Origin: Eudorina sp. 2006-703-Eu-15
Lineage: Eukaryota > Chlorophyta > Chlorophyceae > Chlamydomonadales > Volvocaceae
Length of the DNA: 64,000 nucleotides
Direction of reading: 5' to 3'
Assembly: GCA_003117195.1 (NCBI GenBank)
Contig: BDSI01000030.1
Span: 797,211 to 861,210 of the forward strand
Under the pieces are notes generated by a model that did not search any database, was not told the origin of the DNA, and saw only the letters and a list, made by a program, of their open reading frames with translations. This document shows, piece by piece, positions 43,200 to 53,933 of the stretch. Position 1 is the first letter of the stretch. Every line of letters begins with the position of its first letter. The translations under genes were made by a program, and so were the position numbers.

Positions 43200-46100
43200 G
43201 TGGTGGTGGTGATGCTGATGCTGCATTCTGGGTGTGGGTGTTGCTTGCTGGTGTGTGTAGGTTTAGCGACAGGACCCCGCCCGACTCAAACCAGCTACCT
43301 ATACCCGTACACCCTTGATAACCTGCAAAACAACCTTAACCCTACAATCTGAAAATTGCAACGAACAACAACGCAGTAAGGGAGCCGCGCCACCACCGGC
43401 CCAGCATGCGAACAAAGGCAAGACCCGGCATGTGTGGTGCAGGTGCCACTGAAGATATTGATCAGGATGATGAGAATGGCGGTGGTGGTGGTGGTGGTGG
43501 TGGTGGCGATGAGGTTTGTTTTGCAGGTTTTGGGATCTTTCCTGACCCCCTGGTCGGACCCTATCCAGAGGATCCCCTCACGCCCCCATGTGCCCTCACG
43601 CCCCCATGTGCCCTCACGCCCCCATGTGCCCTCACGCCCCCATATGCCCTCACGCCCCCATGTGCCCTCACGCCCCCATGTGCCCTCACGCCCCCATATG
43701 CCCTCACGCCCCCATATGCCCTCACGCCCCCATGTGCCCTCACGCCCCATGTGCCCTCACGCCCCCATGTGCCCTCACGCCCCCATGTGCCCTCACGCCC
43801 CCATGTGCCCTCACGCCCCCATGTGCCCTCACGCCCCCATGTGCCCTCACGCCCCCATATGCCCTCACGCCCCCATATGCCCTCACGCCCCCATATGCCC
43901 TCACGCCCCCATATGCCCTCACGCCCCCATATGCCCTCACGCCCCCATATGCCCTCACGCCCCCATGTGCCCTCACGCCCCCATATGCCCTCACGCCCCC
44001 ATGTGCCCTCACGCCCCCATGTGCCCTCACGCCCCCATGTGCCCTCACGCCCCCATGTGCCCTCACGCCCCCATATGCCCTCACGCCCCCATATGCCCTC
44101 ACGCCCCCATGTGCCCTCACGCCCCCATATGCCCTCACGCCCCCATATGCCCTCACGCCCCCATGTGCCCTCACGCCCCCATATGCCCTCACGCCCCCAT
44201 GTGCCCTCACGCCCCCATATGCCCTCACGCCCCCATATGCCCTCACGCCCCCATGTGCCCTCACGCCCCCATATGCCCTCACGCCCCCATGTGCCCTCAC
44301 GCCCCCATATGCCATCTCCCTCCCCCCGCCTGCAGCCTGGCGCTCCTTCGACAACCAGACCCTCAGCGAGGCTTTGCAGCGGTTGGCGCTTGGCGACCTG
44401 CACGGCGCCCTGGACGATGTCGTACGGGTCTTTGTGTGGAAGGGCGTGCCCCTGGAGCCACTGGTGGGACTCTTGGTCTCCTTGGAGGTCGTGTGCCGCG
44501 TCTTTGCGATGCCGGTGCTGATCGCCCAGACCGCCATCGCGCAAGTCACCGCCGCCAGCGCCGCTTCAGCCAGCGCCGCCGCCGGCCCTTCCGACCGACC
44601 CGCGGGCCCACCCGACCGACCCGCGGGCCCACCCGACCGACCCGCGGGCCCACCCGACCGACCCGCGGGCCCACCGCCGGTCAGCCTGGGTCTGTACGTC
44701 TCACTCGCCAAGCTGGCGGGCAGGCTGGGCCGGCAGCTCGACCAGGCAACCCAGGCCGCGGTCCGAAACCAAAACCAAAACCCGCCGCCGCCGCCGCCGC
44801 CGGCCCACTCGGAGCTCAGGGACCTCCGACTGGCGGTGTGCGCGCAGCTGGTCCTCCTCCGGAACTGGTGCGACGTGATGGGCCCCGCGCACTGGGACCC
44901 CCGCTGGGCATGGCTGGCGGCAAAGTACATCCCTGTCTCGCAGGTGTGCGCGCGCGGCGCCACCGCCGCCGCGCGCGCGCTTCTCTCCAGCTACGAGGCC
45001 GAGCAGCGCGCCTCGGGCGCGCGGCAGCGCCGCCGCGCGCCGCGCCACGGCGTGTTTGGCGACGGCGACGCGACGATGCGCGGGCACGTGCGTGGGGCGC
45101 TGCGGTCCGCTCCCCTGCTGCTCCTCGGCGGCCTCGTCCTGTCGTGCCCCCGCGGCCCCAGCGGACCCCCCCTGGCGGAGCTGCTGGTGCAGCGTCCCGA
45201 GGAGCTGCTAGCGGACTGCGCCGGCCTGACCCTGGACTGGGTAGCCGCGGCGGCGATCGGCGGAGGCGGCGTGGCGGGCCCGGCGGGGAGGACGGCGCGG
45301 CAGCGCGGCGACGGGTCGAGGGGGTGGCGGCGAGGTCAGCAGCCCCGACGACGTGGTGGAGCTCAACCTGAGCCGCGTGGAATTGGTTGAGGCCTTTGGC
45401 AACGTGTGCGTTGCGGTCATGGCCCTGGCGGCGCGGGAGGACACCGCCCCGCACATGTACACGTGTCTGGGCGGAGGCGGCGGCAGTAGTGGGGGGGCAG
45501 GGGCGGGGGCGGGGGCAGGGGCAGGGGCGGGGGCGGGGGCAGAGGTGCCTCCCCCTCGCCTCCGGGAAGCGCTGCAGCGGCTGCTTGCGGGCGCGCCGGA
45601 GTGGCTGCTGAGTCCGGAAACAGCGAACGTAGGCAAGCACATGCGGAGGCTGCTCGCGGCGGTGCCGGCCGCGGGTCGCGGCGGCGGCGGCGGCCACGGC
45701 GGTGGCCGCCGCCAGCTGCCCGGTGCTGGCGGCGGCGGCGGCGGCGGCCGCGCCGCGTGGGCGGACATGCGCGGGGTCGCTCGGACCTGCCTGACGGACC
45801 TGGACAAGGAGTGCGTGGTGCAGGACGCGAGCTACACGGCAACGCTGCAGATGTTTTCCGGCATCGTCTCCAGCGGATTCGTGCCACCGCCCGCAGCGCA
45901 TGTGTCGCTGCAGATGCGCGCGCTGGCGTTCCATGCCGCGGCCGTGCCACGGGCGGAGGGGTTGGGGCCGCGGGCGGGGGGAATTCCGGAGGAGGTTCTG
46001 GAGGAGCTGAACCGGCTGCAGGGCCTTGGCTGCGGTCCCCCGCTGGTCAAGATATGTGGGAACCCCGGTTGCGACAACTTCGAGGAGATCTGCGAGGCGG

Positions 46101-46264
46101 CGCTGCGGCTGAAGGAGTGCGGCCGCTGCCTCCGGGTGCGGTACTGCAGTACAGCATGCCAGCAGCAGCACTGGAAGGAGCACAAGAAGACGTGCTGTAC
46201 TGCCGCTGAATCGACGACGGCGACGGCGACGACGGCGGCGGCGGCGGCGGCGGCGGGGAATTGA
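40757..46264 (+). CDS. Large MYND-finger protein, copy 1, with two apparent frameshifts
   Basis: Exons 40757-41388, 41541-42804 and 44336-46264. The ATG at 40757 opens MRKELEQLQRAWRE. The C-terminus is a MYND zinc finger: CGNPGCDNFEEICEAALRLK, then CGRCLRVRYCSTACQQQHW and KEHKKTC, with all Cys/His ligands present. MYND fingers bind proline-rich partners. Shared blocks with copy 2 include YGKLCG-LVQPSLTRF, RVLLD-FCLNGG, PADLDDC, AREDTAPHMYT and RPEELLADCAGL. Two frame breaks interrupt it: three TCTCG units at 41047-41061, where removal of one unit restores the frame, and a five-G run at 45320-45324, where one G too many explains the shift. Either this copy is decaying or the assembly has errors. 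Exon 3 contains a 21-base, four-unit Pro-Asp-Arg repeat. Intron 2 contains the 41-unit minisatellite. Confidence 0.75.
43575..44311 (+). repeat. 18-base minisatellite, 41 units, in intron 2 of MYND copy 1
   Basis: Unit CCCTCACGCCCCCATGTG. The only substitution I see among units is G or A in the final CATGTG/CATATG, plus one unit at about 43745 with a single C missing. 737 bases equals 41 units minus that one base. It has no stop codons in several frames on both strands, which generates long artefact ORFs. It ends 24 bases before the exon 3 acceptor. Confidence 0.95.
44589..44673 (+). repeat. 21-base coding repeat in MYND copy 1 exon 3
   Basis: Four units encoding PDRPAGP in tandem, almost identical at the nucleotide level. 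Copy 2 lacks this array at the corresponding place, so it arose after the duplication. Confidence 0.9.
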
Positions 46265-47551
46265 TCCGCGGATGGCCGTGAAGGACGAGGGAGGAGCTGT
46301 ACTGGGGGAGTTGCACGTGCAGGAGGCGGCTAGGGTTGTTTGGTGTCATTTGTCATTTGTTGGTTTGTCTAGCGTGGTGGGGACGACACGGGAGGCTGTG
46401 CCTGCGAAGCCGTTGGTCCTCCTGTTGCCGTATTTTGATATCTTTCTTGGCAGGTGCATGGCAGAATCGGTAACCTAGCGGCGACAGTAACATTTTTCCC
46501 TGCTGAGACAGGCAGAGCAGGAGTGCGTGGGGCATGGCAGCGGCCAACAGTTGCATTTGTGTGTCCGCTGTTTTTTGTTGCGGTCCAGCCTGAGCAGCCA
46601 TCGGGCTGGCCGCCGAGGAGGAAGGGCAGCGGCGCCTTCGGACTGCTTGCTGCCAGCTGTGCTCATGGCTCGGACGCTGGGTCAGGTTAGGTGCTCTAAG
46701 CTGCGCGCCGCGTCGTTTCTGTGGCTCTGGCTCCGCGGGGCGCCGGCTGGTTTTCCCCCGCCTGGGTGTCCTTCCCCGTCTTGGTGTCCTTCCCCGTCTT
46801 GGTGTCCGTCCCCGTCCGCACAGACGTGTTGGTTTGGTTTGGTGGCAGCTCGTGCCGGGACGGGAGGGCTTGTTGTGTCGGGCCCTCTCAGGGCTGGGTT
46901 GCCGTTTCCTGGGTGTCGTTTCTGCGGACGGATCGGTTCGGACTGAGAACTTCCTTGGAAGCGCGCCTGGGGCAGGATGAGCAGTCCGGCTTCTGCTCTA
47001 GACCTCCAGTGCTGTACTGTGGGCGAGCAGCTTGATTGCTGGTTCCTAGTAGAGAAGGTTTCTGACGTTTTGTGCTGCGCGCTTTCGATGTATGGGCGGT
47101 GCAGCAAGGTTTGCTGATGTCCCGCGAAGCCGGCTAGGTTTTGTCCGTGAAGATCTGGGCGGGCGGGCATGAGGGTTTCGCGATATTGCGTACAGTGCCG
47201 TACTTCGCTTGCGTCGTAAACACAAAGCTCATTCGCTCATTCCTTGTATGTACCTTCGAAACAGATTAAATATCTACCACGTCATTGTGAGTCTGTTCCT
47301 TTCAGTAAAAAAATTTCTTGGTTTCCGGAACGGAAAACCAAAAACCTTTCGGCAAGGACAATTTTCCTCCCATACAAAAAGTCTCCGCGCGCGACTGACA
47401 TTTAAGCTGTGAACGGTTGCGTGAGATATAGTACTCGTGTCGAACAAAGCACATGATACGAACCGTGAGGCAGGCGCAGGGCTGCTCTCAGTAGCGTCAT
47501 ATCATAGCAAATAATAATTTGTCGTCATACGTCACACTCGCAACTGGACAA
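46265..47551. other. Spacer between the two MYND genes
   Basis: 3' UTR of copy 1 and promoter of copy 2. The part from 47200 onward is AT-richer; an imperfect palindrome GGTTTCCGGAACGGAAAACC at 47320-47339 contains a TTCnnGAA pair about 220 bases before the start of copy 2. A short repeat of TTCCCCGTCTTGGTGTCC occurs at about 46773-46810. No ORF here has a domain. Confidence 0.5.
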
Positions 47552-50500
47552 ATGCTTTCGCACCTTCAGAACGTCCACCGCGTTTGGCGGGAAGCCGCTG
47601 CGGTGGACGCTCCTGGCGCTGAACTCCGTGTCCTGACTGAGCTGGAGCGCTGTTCCAGCACACTACTCGATGCAACGACCGCGGGAATGGGCGGCGTCCC
47701 GATGACTTACCCACTCGACGCAGCCGAGCACTTTGCGGTCCACCGGGACAGCGTCCTCTCAGCCTTCGAGCTGGCCCGCGCCATGCTCGACCTGGACACC
47801 GTCGCCGCGGCTGTGGAAGCAGTGACCGCCGCCCAGCGAGGCCTGCAAACCGGCCGGGCCAGCCTCGGCCTCGGCGTCGCGGCGGCACTCGGCCTGGACG
47901 TGCTCGACCTGGCCACGGCTGCGGTCCACTACATGCAGCTCGGCCTCAAGAACCGCGTGCTGGGCGACTTGCCGGCCGGCGGCGAAGCCAGGGCGCAGCG
48001 ACCGACCAGCGCGCCGCAGCAGCCCTCGACCACCGTCCATCCAAGCAGTCAGCGGCAGGTCTCTGACGTTCTGAGCGCTCTGCTGCGGCAGCTGTGCAGC
48101 GAAAAGGTTCTGTCCGCCGCAGCGGGGCTGCTGTCCGCCTTGGCTCCCGCCAAGGAGCAGCAGCGAAGGCGAGCCGGCGCAGCAGCAGCACCCCTGCAGG
48201 TGAACTGGGACCGCCGCCGCTTCTTCGCCAACGCGCCCGCCATGGTGGAGGGGGCGGCGCTGACCCTCCCGTGCGCTCAGGCGGCCTCCAGCCTGCCCAA
48301 CCTCCTCCAGACGACCATGATATACGTGTACGGCACCGTGTACGGCGTGTACAACAAGGCGATCGGTCCGGTGTGCGACGACTGCGACGAGCTGGTGAAG
48401 TCCCTGACGTCGGGGCTCGAGAAATCCATGGTGTTGGAGGTCGCAGCAACCACGCTGCTCAACATGCCGACCCCGACCTCGGAACGCGAAGTGGAGCTGG
48501 CGACTCTGTTTCTCGCGCGCGTGACTGCGGACCTGAGCTGCAGCAGCGTGCTGCTGTCGAGCCTCGCCCTCCTGGTGATGGGCGGCGGGCTGGGCTTTGG
48601 TCTGGTCGGGGGCGGCGGCGGGGGCCCCCCGCGTCACGCGACCAGCGGTGGCCCCGTGCCGCAGTCCTGGGTGAACAGCAAGACGCGGCCGTCGTTGTAC
48701 GGCAAGCTGTGCGGCCTGCTCCTCCAGCCCTCCCTGACCCGGTTCCAGCGGGTGCTGCTGGACAAGTTCTGTCTGAACGGCGGGGTGCCCAGGAGGGGGG
48801 ACGTTGGGACCACCAGCAGCGGCGGAGGCCGCGGAGGCCGGGGAGGCGGCGGAGGCGGAGGCAGCGGCTGGGACCTAATGGAGAAGCTTTTGATCGACGA
48901 CAACCTGTGTGTCCTGTACGGCTTCCATGAAGACGACGAACCGGACGACCCGCTGCCGGGCCGCACCGGCGCAGCCGACCGCGCCGCCGCGCGGATCCAC
49001 GCCGTGATGGTGCTGACCTCGCCCGCCCTGGAGCTGTGGGGCGCCCTCAGCACCTCACCCGACATGCACCCCCATCTGCCGCCCGACCTGGACGACTGCC
49101 TCTCGCGCGCGCTGGAGGCGGCGCTGCGGCTCATCGACGGCAAGGGCGCCCCGGACTCGCCGTGCTGGCGCGAGGTGGACATCCGACAGATCACCACGGT
49201 GGTCCTGAAGTCGTGGCTGGTGTCGGCGGGCGTGTGGCAGGACTGGACGGTCCCGCCACAGCCGGAGCTGGCGGCGAAGCTGCGACTGACGCCTGCGGCG
49301 CTGGAGGCGCTCGGGTGGCACCTGGCGGCGCAGTCGCGGCTGGCGCCGCTGCTGCGCGAGGCAACGCGGGGGGTCCCGGGCGCGGGCGGCGGCGGCGGCG
49401 GCGGGGGTGCGGCGGCGCGGGAGGAGCTGCCGCTGGCTGCAGGGCACTGGCTGCGGATGCTGACGGAGGCGCTGCACTACTGGTCGCGGCCGGAGGTCAC
49501 GAAAGGTGAGGCGCCGCCGCGCTGTGGTGGTGGACTGACCTGGTGACGTCAGCGACCACGTCGTTATGCTGCCTCACCCGCTTGGCCCTGCCGCCTACCT
49601 CCTCGACCACCTAGTCGTGATGTCCCCAACCACCCACCCAACAACCCAACCACCCCGCGTGCGCAGTGTGGCGCTCCTTCAACTCCAAGACGAAGCAGGA
49701 CGTGATCCGGCGGCTTGTACGGGCGGACCTGCCGGCCTCCCTGGACCGAGCCCTCCGCATCTGCGCCACCCACGGCGGCGTCGCGCTGCTGTTCGAGTGC
49801 GCCATAAGCGCCTGGGAGCCCATCGTCAGTGAGCTCCTGATCCCGATCCTGGAGGAACAACTGCGCGTCGCCCCCGAGAAACAACCGCCCGCCGGCGCTC
49901 GCGGCTCCGCAGCCACCCCAGCCAACGGTGAGGCGCGGGTCGTTGATCTGGGTCCTCTCGTCACTGTCGCCAAGCTGGCCGGCCGCTTCGCGCGGGAGCT
50001 GGACGCCGCGACGGCCGCCGCGGCCGCCGCGGGGGGCATCTTTTCGCGGCGCGGCAGCAGCGCAGTGCAGCACCGGGCGCTGCAGGACCTCAAGCGGAAG
50101 CGCTACCTCGCCTTCCTGGTGTGTAACGGCCTGACGGTGTTCTGCAGCCGGGTGGGCCCCGTGGGCTACGACGCCGGCGGCGCTGCGACGAAGCTGGCGG
50201 AGCGCCCCGACGTGGCGGCGGTTTCGGAGCTCTGCGCCCGGGCCGCCGTCGTCGCCGGCCGGGCCTACCTCGCCAGCTATGACGCGGAGCAGCGGCTCGT
50301 GGCCCGTCCGCTCCGGAACCCGGACCGGTCCGGAGGGACCCATTTTAGTGGAGGGAGAGCGGGGGCCGTGGCGGGAGGAGGTTGCCTGTTTAAGGACAGC
50401 GCGAATCCCGATCGCGTGAGAGTCGGCAGGACGATGCTGATTGCGCCCGCGTGCCTGACTGCCGTACTGGCGGAGCCCGGACGGGCCCCGCCGGGTGGCA

Positions 50501-51507
50501 CGCCCCCCGTCCTGGAGTTACTGGCGGCTCTGCGACCCCAGGAGCTGCTGGCCGACTGCGCCGGTCTGATTCTGGACAGGGTGCAGGCGTGCTTGGAGAC
50601 GGCGGAGACGGCGGGGGCCAGCGGTGGGGTCCCGCGCAGCGGCGAGCGGCCCGCACCGGCCGGCACGCTGGACGGTGTGATGTTTTCGAGAGATGCGGTG
50701 GAAGCGGGCCGGGCGGTCAACCAGGCCTGGATTGCGGTCATGGCCCTGGCGGCGCGGGAGGACACCGCCCCGCACATGTACACGTGGCTGGGCGGAGGCG
50801 GCGGTAGTAGTGGGGGAGCGGGGCCGGCGGCAGGGACGGGGGCGGGGCCAGGGGCGCCTATCCCTCGCCTCCGGGAAGCGCTGGAGCAGCTGATGGCGGG
50901 CGCGCCGGAGTGGCTGCTGAACCAGGGGCCGCTGGACATGCGCAAGCAGCTGAGGAAGCTGCTCGCGGCCGTTGCGCGCGGTGATGACTCGGCTGGGGGT
51001 GGTGAGGGCAGTGGTCGTGGTGGTGGTGATGAGGGCAGTGCTGCTGATGGGAGCGGCGGCACGGTGGAGGCGATGCGGGAGGTCGCTAAGGCGGGCCTTA
51101 TGCACGAGTACCAGGCTGACTTCCTGGTGGGCGTGTCCATGGGCCGCCTGGCGGGGGTGTCCGTGGAGATCGCGGATCTCCGGCGGGGAAGCCCCGCCTT
51201 CCTCTGTGCGCTGGGCATGCAGGCCGCGGGCATGGAGCCGGCGGTGGACCGGCGCGGGGTGCGGGTCGTGCCCAAGTCCCCACTGCAGCAGCACCAGCAG
51301 CAGCAGCAGGGCCTCGGCTGTGGCCCCCTGCTGGTCAAGGTGTGTGGGAACCCCGGCTGCGACAACTTCGAGGAGGCCTGCGAGGCCGCGCTGCGGCTGA
51401 AGAAGTGCGGCCGCTGCCTCAGGGTGCGGTACTGCAGTACGGCATGCCAGCAGCAGCACTGGAAGGAGCACAAGAAGACGTGCGGCGTGGGCGCGTCTCG
51501 GGGTTGA
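47552..51507 (+). CDS. Large MYND-finger protein, copy 2, intact
   Basis: Two exons, 47552-49505 and 49667-51507, joined in phase 1, 1,264 residues, uninterrupted. The ATG at 47552 (MLSHLQNVHRVWREAAA) aligns with the start of copy 1. The C-terminal MYND finger (CGNPGCDNFEEACEAALRLK, CGRCLRVRYCSTACQQQHW, KEHKKTC) is complete. The approximately 1,200 residues before it are mostly helical-looking, hydrophobic Ala/Leu-rich segments with Gly-rich spacers; no catalytic SET domain is visible, so this is not a SMYD methyltransferase. Intron position and phase at V/A-WRSF are the same as intron 2 of copy 1, whereas the intron 1 of copy 1 (41389-41540) is absent here. The partner and process are unknown. 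A TGTAA at 52307-52311 may be the poly(A) signal. Confidence 0.88.
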
Positions 51508-52834
51508 TCTCCCGACTCCCTTCCAAACTGGGGGCGATGGGAGCTGGATGTGTAGCCCTGCTGTTGGCGGGCGGCGCGCACCCATGAGGTGGATGTCACA
51601 TTTCTTGGTTGGTGTAGGCGTCATGTTCTTGGTTGGTGTAGGCGTCATGTTCTTGGTTGGTGTAGGTGTCATGTTCGCAGCACACATATGTTGTGGCGTT
51701 GTAGCGCTCACAGTGTCGGGCATGTGGTGCATATAGTTCTCATTCCCCAAGAGGGGGAGGGAAGGCGGGGCGCTTGCGACTGGACCGCGATGGACACGGC
51801 GTGGGGTGCCGCTCTCGGAGGCATAACCGTTTGGCGGCGATATGAACATATGATTTGAGACGTTGGGCTCTGCGAAGGCAAGCATTTTCTCGATTTGCAG
51901 GAGCAGTTGCCGCAGGGTGTGCACGAATGGTCTCAGACGGCCTCTGACGATGGCGTGTTGTTCCTGTGCGCTTGAATGCTATGATCAATGCGAAACACAA
52001 ACGGTAGATAGCGCGTGGGCCGCTTTGGACGGCCCAATAGGGGACCATACTGTTCGTGGTAGGACCACACAGGGGGCTTTGGTGAAGTGGGTCACCTCAG
52101 AACAGCTGTGTCGAGGTTGCGGAGGGAGATTTGAAGGGGCTAGGTGTTTGGGTGTGACCCATGCGGGCATGTTGGGCCTGCCGGGTAGGGGCCCGGGTCC
52201 CGGGTCGTCATACCCTGAGGGGTGGACGGTTGTCGCCATGTCGAACTGACGTAGTGTTGTATGTTTTCGTTTGGCGTAACTTATGCCACGAACAACCTTT
52301 CTGTTATGTAAAATGTGCAACAGTGAAGGTGTGGGGACAGCGCGGATTCAAGCGTTCACGTGTTTCACCGGACGTTGGCGACGCCCCGGGATGTTGGGGC
52401 TGACATATACACTTCGGAACACTGTATCATAAAAATACACCAAACGTCACTCTATCGAATTTCCAAGTACCAGAAGCGCAGAAGGAACCTGGCCGTTTCG
52501 GTAGTTGAAGGTTCCAACCGTCATGAGACAAAATTTTACAGCGCGGTGCGACTGGCAGGCTGGTTCTATGCTGACACAAAATTTCTACCGCAAGTTCTTA
52601 TCGTGGAATATGCTGACTGCCGAGACTGACCGTACCCGGTACGTCATTTTGATTTGGCGGGGTCAAAGCCACGAGAAAAACTTTGGAAACTTATGGCCTA
52701 CTCGCCAACCACAAAGTCGCATTCGACAGTCGACATCGTTATACGTGACGCAGCTTTGGTCTGTAGACCCGACCTGAAGTCTTTGAAGTCCCGTTCTATT
52801 CAGTGAACTCGGACATTTCACGCCGACAAGCTTC
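51508..52834. other. MYND copy 2 3' region and POLE3 promoter
   Basis: Contains the triplicated 24-base unit listed separately and a TGTAA at 52307-52311. The final 400 bases are AT-richer and should hold the POLE3 promoter. No coding region is supported. Confidence 0.5.
51602..51673 (+). repeat. 24-base unit in three tandem copies
   Basis: Unit TTCTTGGTTGGTGTAGGCGT followed by CATG; the third copy has one substitution. It lies in the presumed 3' UTR of MYND copy 2, about 95 bases after the stop. Confidence 0.9.
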
Positions 52835-53933
52835 ATGGACAATCCTGCAGCAGAAAAGCCAGAGACAGATGTCGACCTACCCCGGGCTGTCATTAGGCGC
52901 ATCGTGAAGGCGAAACTCGCAGCGCTGTCCGGCGATGAAAGCAAGGAGTTTGGAATAAACAAGGATGCGCTTACAGCATTGTCTGAGAGCACCAAAGTGT
53001 TTATCAGTCTCATTGCTTCTACCGCGAACGACATTTGCCAGGAGAAGCGCCGGTAAGATTGTCTCAGACGTAACTCATCGGTGGTTCCGGTGTTGCAAGT
53101 AAATCTGCAGGTGGATTTCGCCTTTGTTTATCAGTCGCGGACGGGAACAGTTCCCGCCACCCGTGTGCAACCCTCTCCCCTCCTCAACCTCCCCTACGAG
53201 CTATCTGGGCCCGTTGGAACACACGGTCGGGACACGGGTCCACCTTGTAACGGTTACATTACAAAACCTCCCCACTTGTTGAACAGGTCTACAGTAAATG
53301 CGGACGACGTCTTCAACGCTCTCCAAGATTTGGACTTTCCAGAGCTCATAGGACCGCTGAAAGAGCAACTAGACGGTAGGCACCTGCTCCGGGCTCCGGG
53401 CATCTGCATCTTGACCCTACATCCGTGTCCTTGCAATCCGATGACGTCTGGAGTGCTGCCGGTTCCTTCCGTCGTGTACTAATCGCGCAGCATTCAAGGA
53501 GGCCGTGAAAGAGCGGAACAAGAACCGGCCGTCCAAGAAGCGCAAGAACGCGGTCGATCCGCAGGTTGCGGTGCCCCGCAACGCCAAACAGCACCTGCAG
53601 CAACAGCAGGAGCAGGAGGCGCACCCGCAGCCCCACCTGGAGCCGCCCTCACTGGACGCGGACGCCGACACCGACGTTGGCGTCGGCCTCGAGGCGGGGC
53701 CCAGCGGCGTTTTGGGCGGCGGCGGCGCCGACCCAGATGACCTGCAGCCGGGCGCGGGGCTGGATGGCGACGTGACGGCGGACGTCCTCGGCGGCAACGG
53801 TGACGATGACGGGCTCGGCGGGCTGGGGATGGGCATGGGCCTCGGCCTGGGCGACGGTGACGCAGGCGGGTTGGGGGATCCCAACGACGTGGAGGTGGAG
53901 GTGGAAGACATGCTGGTGGATGCCCCTCCGTGA
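52835..53933 (+). CDS. DNA polymerase epsilon histone-fold subunit (POLE3/DPB4 type)
   Basis: Three exons: 52835-53052, 53287-53375 and 53491-53933, 249 residues. Residues about 14-100 form an NF-YB/CBF-type histone fold: DLPRAVIRRIVKAKLAALSG, NKDALTALSESTKVFISLIA, STANDICQEKRRSTVNADDV and LQDLDFPELIGPLKEQLDAF. The LPRAVIRRIVK start, the ANDICQEKRR strand and DFPELIGPLKE place it with POLE3/DPB4/CHRAC17 rather than CCAAT-binding NF-YB. POLE3 pairs with POLE4 on the leading-strand polymerase and in chromatin remodelling. A basic segment (KERNKNRPSKKRKN) follows, then an Asp/Gly/Leu-rich tail ending in VEVEVEDMLVDAPP. A plant NF-YB10/13-type nuclear factor is the main alternative. Intron 1 contains a reversed family 2 repeat. 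Confidence 0.88.
53193..53261 (-). repeat. Dispersed repeat family 2, truncated reverse copy in POLE3 intron 1
   Basis: Reads CCTACGAGCTATCTGGGCCC to CCACCTTGTAACGGTTACAT, the reverse complement of the first 69 bases of the 38728 copy. It begins only 20-25 bases before the acceptor side of the intron. Confidence 0.85.

Noticed and set aside
41025..43226. 733-residue minus-strand frame opposite MYND copy 1
   Set aside because: Shadow of a GC-rich coding exon. The plus-strand frame aligns with the intact paralogue.
43575..44311. CRISPR-like array
   Set aside because: Units are directly adjacent with no spacers and the sequence is eukaryotic nuclear DNA. It is a minisatellite.
43434..44544. 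Very long open frames on both strands over the 43.5-44.3 kb array, looking like repeat proteins
   Set aside because: They are produced by an 18-base unit divisible by three and lacking stops. The array lies inside an intron fixed by phase and by comparison with MYND copy 2.
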